64,000 nt of DNA from Narthecium ossifragum (lineage: Eukaryota > Streptophyta > Magnoliopsida > Dioscoreales > Nartheciaceae), in contig OY986971.1 in the NCBI GenBank assembly GCA_963920575.1, positions 25,004,145 through 25,068,144 on the forward strand, in the 5' to 3' direction. A model generated the notes under the pieces. The model saw only the letters and a program-made list of their open reading frames with translations. It made no database searches and was not told the origin of the DNA. How positions within the stretch are numbered: the first letter of the stretch is position 1; every line of letters starts with the position of its first letter. Positions 46,601-56,815 of this stretch are shown one piece after another. The translations under genes and the position numbers were made by a program.

Positions 46601-49600
46601 TATACTTCGAAAACTTATCAATTATCTGCCAGTAGCTTATGCACTCTTATAGTCGCTTCTTGCTACCATATTGTACATAGTGATAAATAAGTTCAATAGA
46701 CTTGAGAGCAGCGACATCATCAGTCAACAAAGTGTAAGGATTTGGTATAACTAGGTCCATGAGGAGCATTATGATCACCAGGATAGAATCATAAAAAGAA
46801 ATATAAGGAAGATGGTGAAAGTCCATGTCTCTAAAAGCTGGTGAATAGACTGACTAGACAGGCTGTGTGTGCAGAAAATATTCTGAGCAGCAGTATGATG
46901 CAATCGACAAAAGAAATAAGGGGCCCAATCGAACTTAGAAGCAATAAAGAATCATTCTAATTGATAATCGTCAAACCCCATGACACATTTTTCCAACTAT
47001 GTGCCAGAATAAAGCATGGCAAAGCTAACAGCAGGCAAGATACTCTTCAAGGTTATTTGTGTCTGGCCATCATAAATAGAAACTGCAGGTTTATACAGTT
47101 AACAGTGCTATATTGTGCTTAGTATAAATCCACTGGATCAAGTAGTAAACTTTTCTGAATTACAAATGGATGGAAAAGTAGATGATGGTTCCTGATAGGT
47201 CCATAATCTTCCAAAGTCAGAAGTTTAAGACATTTTTCCAGGCAAGGCATCAAGATATGTAAATCTCAATGAGAAACAAAGAGAATTAATCAGGACTTAC
47301 ATTGTAAAATTGCGTCGACAACTCTGGCTCAGAGACCAACATCTGAGATCTATTATTTCTGCTATTGTCCAGTATAGGCTGAAACCTGGAATGCACTGCC
47401 TTCCCTGATGAAGATCTCTGGGCAGATGCAGGCTGATAGTGGAGAGTAGAAGCAGATTGAGCATTTCCTCCTCTAGTAGGAAAAGTAGCTTGCCCTACAC
47501 TCTGACTGGGTTTTATAAGAACACACAGAACAGATGAATGCAATGCGCTAGATCCCCTTAAACTCAAAGGTTCAACACTAGGAAGTAAATTATCTGAGTA
47601 CCTGTCATGAGGAGAAGAAAGTGGTCTATTGCGCTGTCCAGCTGCAGCACTTCCTTCACTCTCACCTAGATATGACCTACTAAATTCAACTGAAGAAGAT
47701 TTTGCATGAAAGCTATCAGCAGTAAACAACTGTCTCGTTGACTGTGTTCCAAATGAAGCTCCATAAGAACTAGTCGAATAAAAAATATCGCTACCCACAT
47801 CTCGACTTTGCTCTGAAAACTTGGAACCTTCTTGCTTGGCAACAGATGCTTTACCTGACATGCTATCTATGAAAGATGCAGAACTAGTTCTAGAAAACAT
47901 CAAACTATGATCTTGGTTGCCAGCTTTTGTATTGTTACTTAGAGCTATACTTGAACCCTGAATTTGAGGTGAATCCACAGACAGCGGTGCTGCCGTTGAA
48001 ACTTGTCCAGCATGAAAACCAGGAACTGACCCAGCAGTGCCTCGCCCTTCCTTTCCAAAATTTGTCATGCCTTTTAATTCTTTGCCTGCAGAATTTTCAG
48101 AGAAAACTTAATGTCCTCATGCGACAATAGATGAGGTCTTAAACTTTATCAGCAGTCACGATGGAAAATAGTTTTTTGCAGAAAAATCACAAGACATACG
48201 AATAATTTTAATTTGCATTCTCTCACTTGAATATAAATCAGATTGCTCTTTACTAATGTGTCCTAACTTGTGATCGGAAACTACAGCTTCTGTCCTATCC
48301 TTCAATCTTGAAGATGTCACGGACAACTCATCCTCCGAGGAAATAACTGTAGAAAGCTTCTCTTCCATGTCATAGTAGTCAGCAGGTGGGAGGGTGGTTT
48401 GAGGCAGATCTGAAGGATCTGAAACCCTGAACAAGAAACATTTATCGAAGCGTCAAAAGGACATAACTCAGATCCCCACATACCTTTTTTATATGGCCAT
48501 GAAGATTAACTTTGCCGATTGGGAAGAGAAAGAGAAGGCTCGCATACCAAAACCTACTACATACAGACATGAAGCCATACAAACAATACATAATTGTTGA
48601 AGAACTAGTCTGATATGATAAACTTACCTTGCAACATGAAACATAATAAGCTTTCCTTCGGAAGCCAGGCACAAAAGAATAATGTATGGTGAGAGTTCTT
48701 TAACTTCTTCCTCAGCCTTTATTTTAACTTTCTCATACAATGAGATCTTGTCGACACCAAGCCCCAGTACTAAATTGTCATCGCCACTTTCTGGAAGAGA
48801 AGAATAGACGCACTACCATGTTAATAACCTTTATCTGATCAACTCTGAAGAAAAGATGCGAACTAATGGTTTTAATGTGTACTAACATGTATAAAGAGAG
48901 AAAAAACAGAGTTCATGTAGATGAACTGTGTCACAACTGCTCATAGCCTCTGACAGTATCTGGGGAACTCATGTATTTTGAATCGCATATCAGGAGAACC
49001 AACATAACCTCAAAACACATTAGCCTAAAAAACACACTCACTGAGTCGTATAATGAGGGGGGGAAACCCAGAAATTCAAGCAAATGATCCAAGAAATAGA
49101 ATTTCTTCAGTGCCGAGAAACAAAGCTGTAGAAAGATATGGTCTGACCATACCATTCAACAATTCGCCCGTGTTCAAACTTGTATATTGCAAATGAATAT
49201 GTGACAGACAATATTCACATCTTTCAAGAAATCCAACTTATCAGAATGCAACTCGCCTCTCATCAGACATAGGCTCATAGCTACTATAATCTTCTTAAGA
49301 TGCCGTACATTTCATCATTATCCTCTGTTCTGTTGCAGAAGCCCAAGGTATCATTCTATACAATCATAACTAGCTGAAGATGCCACCTCCAATTATCAGT
49401 TGTCATATCTAGATCAGTGTTGCCCTAAGCAGAAGTACATTTTAACCCCCTCTATGAACAAAATAACATCAGTTAGCCAGGTCTAATGGATCTAAAATCT
49501 CTTTACAGTAAGCTGTCAATCACACATCCACTCTCAAGGTACCATTCTATACACTCATAACTAGTTGACGATGCCATCCTCTAATTACTACTCATCATAT

Positions 49601-52600
49601 CTACATCAGTGCTGCCCAAAGCAGAACTAAATTTTAACCCCCTCTAGAAAGAAAAAAAATCAGTTAGCCAGGTGTAATGTATCTAAATCTCTTTACAGCA
49701 AGCTGTCAATCAAATATCCACCCTCTATCCAAGGAGAACTAAAAAAAAAAGAATTCAAGTTTAGGAAGGACTTGCATGTGTTAATAGAAATCCTTGAACA
49801 AAATTAATCTGAATGACACTGAAACAGCTCAAATAAATCATGTTCAGCCTGATAATTACAACTACAGATCTGGAGCTGGAAGCAAAACTTATTTAAATCA
49901 CGCCCACAAGAGTAAATACATACATGATTGGCATACAAGGCCACATGCATCCAGATATTAATTCATACTTTCAGTAAAAGAATAAAGCACAAAAAATTTA
50001 TCGTCAATAACAGACTAGTCGGTCAGCAAAAGAAGTCCTGAAAGTTCACGTGTATCATTTGGAATGTAGTTATTCTCATAGGGAACTTACATTTCATCGT
50101 CTGCAATTCAAAGTTCATATAGGTTCCAAGTAACAACAAATTCACAAGTATTCATATGGCATCCAAAGATCGACTTAACATTCATCATCTTCTATACGTC
50201 CTAGTTAATACAAGTTTTCTGTATGGAAATAAAACAAGATACTCATTCCATATGCTTGTTTTCAACTCAAACGGACATAATACTTTAAACAAAAGATATA
50301 AAACGCATAGATGCTTTAATATCCATGTAAACACAGATGTGCACGTACATAGTGAAGTCTAAAGAGAAGCAAGGAGACTGAAGTCATACCACCCAACCAT
50401 GTTCATAACAAGCGAGAAATATATTCAGAGAGTAGATCAGGTACAGTTAAATATGTGTGCACCATAAAAATAGTGCACATGCAAACGCCATCAATAGTTC
50501 ACCTTGCAGGCTAATATTAGGAGTATGACGCTCATCTCTATATTCAAAAGACACTGCTTCCTTTCTGTTGTCATCAAGTGACCACTGCAATAGCAACAGA
50601 TGTTGACCTATTGCCTTTTTGTTAGAAGCAACTATGAGCCCCCTGTAGGACAAAAAAGCAAAAGCAAAAGCAAAACAAACATTTGATTTATAGACAACGA
50701 ATCTGGTAAATACTGTCAGGCAATCAGAATAATGGACAATACCATTACACTTAACAGAGTAAAGTCTTGAATGATGATTGTCTTGCAGCATATGCATAGG
50801 AAACTTTGAGCATTTCATCAACATATGCTCTTTAATTAGATGAATCTAAATATGAGATCGAGAGAATCAACGGTAATAGACTCTAAAACAGCCATCTAAA
50901 GCCATGGTGGCATAGGGCATGGACCGGTAAAGATTCTTAGCAAAAATTCTTGTCAGCGACAAAAGAACAGAACTTTATGCTGATTTCTGCATATAGTATA
51001 GAGAATTATTCAATCTTTGGACCCTACAAAAGAACCAGGATTCTGTTGACGAATAAGTGTAGTGCAATTGTCCAACACGGTATTCGAGTCCACATATGGT
51101 GGTTGCAAGGATCATATCAGAAATTTAAGCTGCTAACAGGAAACTAAAGAAGCCTCACACATGTAAATCACATAGCTAAGCAGGAACCAACTACAATTGT
51201 GGAACATGCAGATATTAAATACTGTTCTATGCCATTTAAATTAGAGAGTTATGCCTTACCAGCGTTCTAAATAGCTGGCTAGCAGATACGGCCCACAACC
51301 AGTAGGCAACATATCATCAGAAATATCTTCAAAGAGGTCAGGGAAAGAAAACATGACTGGCTTGCTAGAGCTCTGCACAGAACCGAAAAAGGGGGGGGAA
51401 AATATATTATAAAAAGAAGACAAATTAGAAATCAAATTTAACTACCGTGAATGTTGAGAACAAACTTATAAGCTAAAGGATATTATGAATCATTCACACT
51501 ATAAACTGAAGGTGGGACTGGAAACAAGTTAAAATATTGCATCTATATTAACTTTGAGGAGTCCAACATAATTTACCCTTGCCCAATGATGGAAAAATAG
51601 ATCTTCAAAAGAATAAAGAAGCAAGGATTTCTGGGTTAGAGCTATATATAGAAAACCTGTATAACTACTACATAAAAGTTGTGCTCCTTAGTTGTTTCAT
51701 TTCACAAGCAAATCCGGTGGATGACCAATTTATGGTAACCGAAAGATGAGATAGCTGACTGTCAAATTAATTAAGGTTAGCCATGAAGGTCTCCTCTGAG
51801 CAAATAACAATTGAGAAGATATTGTGCACATATAAAGAAGGATACAACATCGAGTGTGTAAAAACTTACATATCCAAAATCTAGTTTGTAAAGACACAAT
51901 GTAATAAAAGGAAAATTAACAATCACTTATAAAGAAATAAAGAACATCAAGATAATCCTAATTATTTTCAGATTCAAACACATCACCATAGAGAAAACTC
52001 CACATGACGAACTAACCTTGATAAAACTGTGTTCCCTGCTCGCAAGCACTCGAACAAGGTAATCTTCCTCCCTTCCGTCCTCATATGCACGAACACAACC
52101 AACAATGATACTATCATCGCGAACCCACTTAATAGAATCCACTGTCAACGGAAAAAGTTACCTTCATCTCACATAATAAGAAAGACAAGATTTTGGTGAC
52201 TAAACATCTATGTAAAATGAAACTATTGACCGGGGACCAAAATGAAATGATGATCTTGCAAAAGAGAATACAAAACCAATAATATGTCTTTTAGATCTTC
52301 CCATCAAATGATATTTGCATACTCATAATAATCGAATTCAATAGAAGGGGGCGAAACTTGGGCATGCCATGACTTTGTTTTCAATTTCCTCCTTAACTAA
52401 ATATTCGCTACTAGTCTCTTGCAGGCCCCAAATTCTCCATGTTATCACATCTCTAAATTCTTCTATGGTAGAGATTAACCTTAGATATCAGTTGCTCATT
52501 GAGACTACTTACCAATATTCCTTCCCTTCTGTTTATGGTTAAGCAGACTGTGGTACCTCCTCAACGGGCTGGAACCCTCTTTGTTGCCAGTAAGGCAATC

Positions 52601-55600
52601 AGACCCGTCTTGAGTCCCATAGGCTTTCATCAGTGCATCATATCTGACATCAAATGCCCCTTTAAGATATCCTCCTCTTATCCTCTTGGGTGATTGTTAA
52701 ATTGAGGAACTGAATCCTTGTTTCAACTTCAATTAACATTTTCTCATGCACTTCCTCCCCCCCCTCCTCTTTCCTTTTTTGGCAAGTGGATTCCTAAATT
52801 CTACCTTGGAAAGCTTTCGAGCACCCAATAAAGCCTAGGAAGCTTAAATGCTTGACTAGAGAGCAATTATATGACATGGTCCACTGCAAGCAAGAAGTAG
52901 CAGGGCTCAATGAGGACCAGACTTTTGCGATCATGAAGTTCAACATATCTACACATTCAACCAGCTCATCACATCTGTCGTGCCTCCCTGACAAAGGATC
53001 TTGGTAAACAGTATGACCAACTGATAAATTGAGTTTAAAGTGAGTTTCAGCTAGGAATAACACCAAGGGCTTGGCCCCGTTTGGTAAGGGGATAGACTAT
53101 TCCTGGTTGAGGGATTTTAGGGTTAGAAAAGTTGGGATGATAAGTGGGGATAGGCCAAAATATATTTTTTTACTCGGTGGATAGAAATGGGGATAGAAAT
53201 CGGGGTGGAGTTAAATGTGGAGATAGGATAAGTTATATCCCCATTTTTTTGGATGGCCCACCTTAACCCACATTATCCCTATTTTGTTGTCCCCATTATG
53301 TTTGGGGATAAAGGAGGGGATGGCCCGCCTCAACTCCCCCTGCCCCCAAACCAAACGGCCCTTAGGGCATGTTTAGTCCAGGATTGTTGCAACACCAATC
53401 CCGGAATTGCAACCAACCAGTAAAGCTGGAATAAGTCCCCAATAACTTTATCCACGACTTATTCCGACATACTAATCCCAGAAATCTCTAAACCCGGGAT
53501 AACCTATCCCTCAACCAAACGCCACCTAAGTGTGCGAAGCATATGTCAATGATAATCTGGAATTTAGCATAAAAATATGTAGAAGTGACTCGCCTGATGA
53601 CACGAAGTTCAAAATTTTTCAAAGTATTGAAGCCTTTATAAACTACAACTGAAATTTATCTATTATCTTCGAATACAAACATGTATCCTCCTTTAATATG
53701 TTTTGTCACTTTTCACATCCAAAATCTGCATTGAGATATAAATGCTGTTCTGTACCACTTCATATTGTCCAATTACATAACATGTTACCAACTTTCTGGA
53801 ATGGTAAATTGTCATCACTAAAGGCAATATAACAAGCTGTAATGTACGGCACATAATTTCGAAGTGGCCATATGAATCACTTTAAACTGTCATCTTCAAG
53901 CTTCAGAATACTAAAGTACAACCCCATGGAGTAAATGAAGTATACATTGGGGCTTTAATAGTTGCAGTAAATATGATCTGAAAACATGATTTAAAATGTC
54001 ATGCCCTTGCAGCAACCCAAACAATTTTCACTGGTTTCAAGCAACAAAAGAAAATTTCACCTCCTCATGAAATCTACGCTGAAAATCTCCAAAAGCAAAA
54101 GAAAGCTTAACTAGACATTGAACATTTACAATTTGAGCTATCTTTGTTTATACACAGTTTCTGATTATGATGTAATGTAACATTTTTTATCGAAGTACAT
54201 TGGCTTCCAACCAAAAGAAAAGGCACTATATTTGATGGAAATGCAGGGTAGCATATCTTTACTCACATACCTCTTACTGAGCATTCGAGATCATTACCAT
54301 CAGACCATGACTGGAATGTGAGAGATACATGAATTTGTTCCTGGAAATCAGGTGACAAGATGCTTAAAGAGTTCTTTCTAGCGACCGCAACGAAGTTACC
54401 ATCCTCACTCCAATCAACTACATTGAAAAACGTACAAAAGTTATTCCAACCAAGAGATAGAATGTATACGAAGTAAAGCATGTACTTCAGACACCCCCAT
54501 AATATCTATGATCAATTGAAATCAGACTAAGGATGTTCATATAGACAGAAAAACTACAGTTCGAGAGACAATGAGATTCAATTAACACATCAGCAGATAA
54601 TAAAGAACTCATAAAACAAAATTTTCCATGACAAAAATTTTTCTACTAAAAGTGTATTGGCTCCCATGGAATAAAAGATATGTGCAAAAGAAAACATGAC
54701 AACTAACCCAGGTCAAACCAACTAAGCTATCTCACATTACAGGAAAAAGGTTCAAATTAAAAGTTAGTGAGCACAAACCAGCATCAACATTGCCCATTAC
54801 AACCTTGAGGTGGTTTTCCAAATGTCCATGATATAGTGAGCCATGACTTGAAAGAATGATGTAGGTATTCACATTTCTTCGCCACTTGAAGTCTTTGACA
54901 ATGCAAGATTTCTCCAGGGAACAAGAGAATGATGGTTCTACATCCTCCAAAACACATTTACAAGCAAGACAAAAAAACAGCTTAATCAGTATGACAGATT
55001 ATGATATACTGGCAATAGATGGATCATGGCAGCAATCCAATCTACCAAAAGACAATGTGAAGCATAAAATCCTACAACTGAAAGTATATAAAAGCACTAG
55101 TCCAATTTAATGTAGCTAGATAATTTTTTTGATCAGAATGACATTTATCAGCAATAAGGAAGAAAATATTATAGGTCAAGAAGGAAGATCTGACAACTAT
55201 GAATGTGACAATAACCAGCATAGTGAAGCATGGAATATTTTGCACTATATATAATTGCAATTATTCTAGCTTGAAAAACAATGTAAACGCATTATAACTG
55301 TAAGCACCTTTGTCAGAATCATAAAAGGAAGAAAATCCGATTCATTCCAACTGAACACAACCTCATTAACAATTCCTCTGTATGAAAGCATCAAGATGGC
55401 TTATAAACCTAAACATTACTACTCATATCAGACTATTCCGAGGTGAAGTTGTAATATCCAACATACGTCGTCTAAATCGTAAAACTCTGGTTACCACAAT
55501 ATAACAAGCGACTAACATGTTTCCCTTAATCTTTCGCTGCAATAATTTTTAGATAATCCCATTTAAACAGATCATTGGCTCTCAGGAAGTTAACGATCCT

Positions 55601-56500
55601 CATGGGTTGAAACAGACAATAGATACTGCCAAAGAGCTTTGCACCCTTTCTAACATTCTACAATATATTCAATGCGCCACTAAATCTTCTATGAGAGAAG
55701 ATCCTATCAAAACAGAAAATCTGAACATTGCAAGCAATATGGTTATGGGAGAACATTTCTTGATGAGAATACCTATTCATAAAACCTTTCTACAATGAGA
55801 TCTCTTGTACAATATATTCGATGTGCCACTAATAGTTCTATAAGAGAAAAAGATCTATAGTACCAGAAAATCTAAAATTTACAACCAATATGGTTATGGG
55901 AGAACATTCTTAATGAGAATGCCGCTTCATAAGCAAGCTCGTCTAGCATCAGGATAAGCACCGGGAAGCATGATTTACAAAAATCAAGAAAAGTAAGTCC
56001 ACAAATTACCTTAGTGAGAAGCGAAGGCACGGAATAAAACCGAATATGGCCGCCAATGGTAGCGGCGAGCATGGAAGAATCCGTGGACAGCGCCAAAATG
56101 GAAACTCTACCAATGTGGACATCCACAACGCTGGCTTGCTCTATACATGGGCCCTTACCCTTCTCCTTAATCTCCTTGGCCAATCCAATAACATCCTTCG
56201 TCTTCGCAGCAAGAAACCCTAAAAAACCAACTCAAAGCCCTGACTGAGACATGGAAACCAAGAATTAATCGCATTCGTTCAAATAAAACGACTAAAATGG
56301 AGCTAACCATCGGAGTGAGCGAGAAAGAGCACGCGGTGGCGCTCGCATACGGCGAGGGGCTGCGACGGAGGGTCTTGGAGATCGAAAGAGGAGTCTCCGG
56401 CCTTGATAGGGACGGGATCACCGATGCGAACAAAGACAAAGTCCTTGGTTCCCTGGACGTCACGCTCGATCTCCTCGCCAATTTCGATCTCCACCGCCAT
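31651..56500 (-). CDS. NUP214: NUP214 nucleoporin, 18 exons, 1808 aa
   Basis: Exons: 56500-56308, 56218-56010, 54944-54779, 54417-54271, 52141-52017, 51372-51260, 50642-50503, 48790-48628, 48426-48227, 48085-47301, 39550-39398, 39298-39241, 38688-38555, 38479-38358, 36891-36540, 35386-35173, 35043-33013, 31772-31651. Sites are GT/AG, phases agree, total 5427 nt. The product sits on the cytoplasmic face of the nuclear pore and helps mRNA export; the Arabidopsis ortholog is embryo-essential (LNO1/EMB1011). Residues about 1-420 match the beta-propeller (DPPSQPLAVCERH, VDWSEDGNFVAVARKN, VDSIKWVRDDSIIVGC). Residues 420-747 are a Ser-rich linker, about 750-1020 helical/coiled-coil, and 1090-1808 the FG-repeat tail (SGFGGGFSGFG, GGGFGA repeats) ending PAELLTQMRK. 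Intron 10 is 7.7 kb and holds several transposons. The ATG (56498-56500) is the first in frame. Confidence 0.95.
33018..33345 (-). repeat. Degenerate glycine-rich coding repeat of NUP214
   Basis: Irregular units encoding GGGF(A/S/G)A(A/V)A followed by S/T-rich linkers form the FG-type, transport-receptor-binding tail. They also create long alanine/proline-rich frames on the opposite strand that are not genes. Confidence 0.75.
34751..34885 (-). repeat. 45-bp tandem repeat inside NUP214 exon 17
   Basis: Three in-frame copies encode MAPSP(A/T)LF(S/G)(Y/H)GQNTS, 15 residues each. Near identity of the copies suggests recent expansion in the disordered part of the protein. Confidence 0.85.
35940..36185. 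repeat. Direct duplication in NUP214 intron 15
   Basis: About 90 bp beginning atgcctagagaattaag occur twice (about 35950-36030 and 36104-36185), separated by a poly-T run near 36057-36076. Confidence 0.75.
39836..40334. mobile_element. MULE-type MITE with long inverted repeats in NUP214 intron 10
   Basis: The 499-bp element has roughly 100-bp terminal inverted repeats beginning gggtaaattatagttttggg and ending ...attgtaatttaccc. The flanks aagaacatt (39827-39835) and aggaaaatt (40335-40343) are a 9-bp target duplication with two mismatches, as expected for Mutator-like elements. It has no coding capacity. Confidence 0.82.
40344..40977. other. Intronic sequence without recognised feature
   Basis: This is part of NUP214 intron 10. 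I see no conserved protein and no repeat structure. Confidence 0.4.
41131..41329. mobile_element. Small MITE, copy 1
   Basis: The 199-bp element has terminal inverted repeats gttgaactagacactacctgt / ...gtgtctagtccaac. It encodes nothing. The superfamily is undetermined because tandem duplication and flanking microsatellites hide any target duplication. Confidence 0.65.
41536..41695. mobile_element. Small MITE, copy 2
   Basis: The 160-bp copy has inverted ends gttggactagacactaact / ...gtgtctagtccaac. It lacks an internal segment of about 35 bp that copy 1 has. Confidence 0.65.
41799..45459 (+). mobile_element. Decayed autonomous hAT transposon in NUP214 intron 10
   Basis: The 3661-bp element begins TAGGGATGGCAATGGG and ends ...CATTGCCATTCCTA, with GC-rich subterminal repeats (gggcgggga-like) at both ends. 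The flanks gacatgac (41791-41798) and gacacaac (45460-45467) match at six of eight positions, consistent with an old 8-bp hAT duplication. It contains a broken transposase gene on the plus strand, opposite to NUP214. Confidence 0.85.
42694..44545 (+). pseudogene. hAT transposase (BED-finger, RICESLEEPER-like), broken
   Basis: Pieces in order are: a Ser/Thr-rich N-terminus; a BED zinc finger split by a frameshift near 42850 (CKYC is visible, then the histidine part in another frame); the catalytic RNase H-like region (TIKGDILKIYD near 43220, TTYMWTAGNQKKGYMAITAHF near 43310, YIVTVDNCSTND near 43700); a later block VVLNPRYKLKLLEFYF near 43980; and the C-terminal dimerisation segment (IYDIPISRVASESAFSTGG near 44390-44440). 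Stops and frameshifts separate the pieces, for example a TGA just before WKMNGLRYP near 44330. The gap 43421-43590 may be an original intron. It cannot encode a functional enzyme. Confidence 0.88.
45590..45795. repeat. atctca / atctat simple repeats
   Basis: Runs of ctcaatctcaatct and tctatatctatatg make a low-complexity tract just beyond the hAT element. Confidence 0.85.
46431..46606. repeat. 88-bp tandem duplication in NUP214 intron 10
   Basis: Two adjacent copies (46431-46518 and 46519-46606) start ttacgatgctc and end catatagatatac, with only a few differences. Confidence 0.9.
49349..49729. repeat. 190-bp tandem duplication in NUP214 intron 7
   Basis: Two adjacent diverged copies begin ggta(t/c)cattctataca and contain ttttaaccccctct and tctctttacag(t/c)aagctgtcaat. 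No coding content. Confidence 0.85.
52794..53066 (-). other. Open frame in NUP214 intron 4, unknown origin
   Basis: A 90-codon frame with mixed, protein-like composition (contains LSVGHTVYQDPLSGRHDRC and LSFLGFIGCSKAFQG) lies just left of the MITE at 53073. It has no recognisable family and no splice relation to NUP214. It could be a fragment of another gene or element. I do not claim it is expressed. Confidence 0.25.
53073..53360. mobile_element. MITE with GGCC...CGTTTGGT ends in NUP214 intron 4
   Basis: Inverted ends GGCCCCGTTTGGT and ACCAAACGGCC are flanked by ctt on both sides (53070-53072 and 53361-53363). The 3-bp duplication fits a Tourist/PIF-Harbinger relative. The interior is rich in gggataga and has no coding capacity. 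Confidence 0.65.
53361..53529. mobile_element. Possible second Tourist-like MITE abutting the first
   Basis: The imperfect ends ttagggcatgtttagtcca and the complement of caaccaaacgccacctaa suggest another small inverted-repeat element. Its left border coincides with the right flank of the preceding one. The ends match only loosely. Confidence 0.4.
55650..55925. repeat. Diverged tandem duplication in NUP214 intron 2
   Basis: caatatattc(a/g)atg(c/t)gccacta and caatatggttatgggagaacat each occur twice, about 155 bp apart. Confidence 0.7.
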
Positions 56501-56815
56501 TGCGGGCCTGGCCGAGGAGAATAGATCGCCTGAACGCTAACCCTGGTGGACGGGGAGATGAGCTGGGCGCGGGGGGGGTGGGGGTGGGGGGTGTTGGGCG
56601 GGAGACTAGTCTTGAAGAGGGTCCAGTAGGGAGCAGCAAATCGGAGCCCTAGAGGTGGTATATTGTGCTGGAGTCGGTTTAGTCGCAGGCGCAGCACCAA
56701 CGGTCGAATAGAGGTGGTATACAGTGCTTTAGAGATCATCCTAAGTTACTAAATCCATGAAAAATATATTTAAATCTACTGATTAAATTAATCTAGTCTA
56801 GAAAGTGAAAGCTGC
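56501..56815 (-). promoter_or_regulatory. NUP214 upstream region
   Basis: About 300 bp separate the ATG from the next repeat. There is a gggggggtgggggtggggggtg tract at about 56570-56592 (plus strand). No TATA box is obvious at a convincing distance. The promoter assignment is by position only. Confidence 0.4.

Noticed and set aside
47480..47560. Possible short intron inside NUP214 exon 10 near CVLIKPSQ
   Set aside because: The frame is continuous, an intron there would be about 21 nt, and the total phase works without it.
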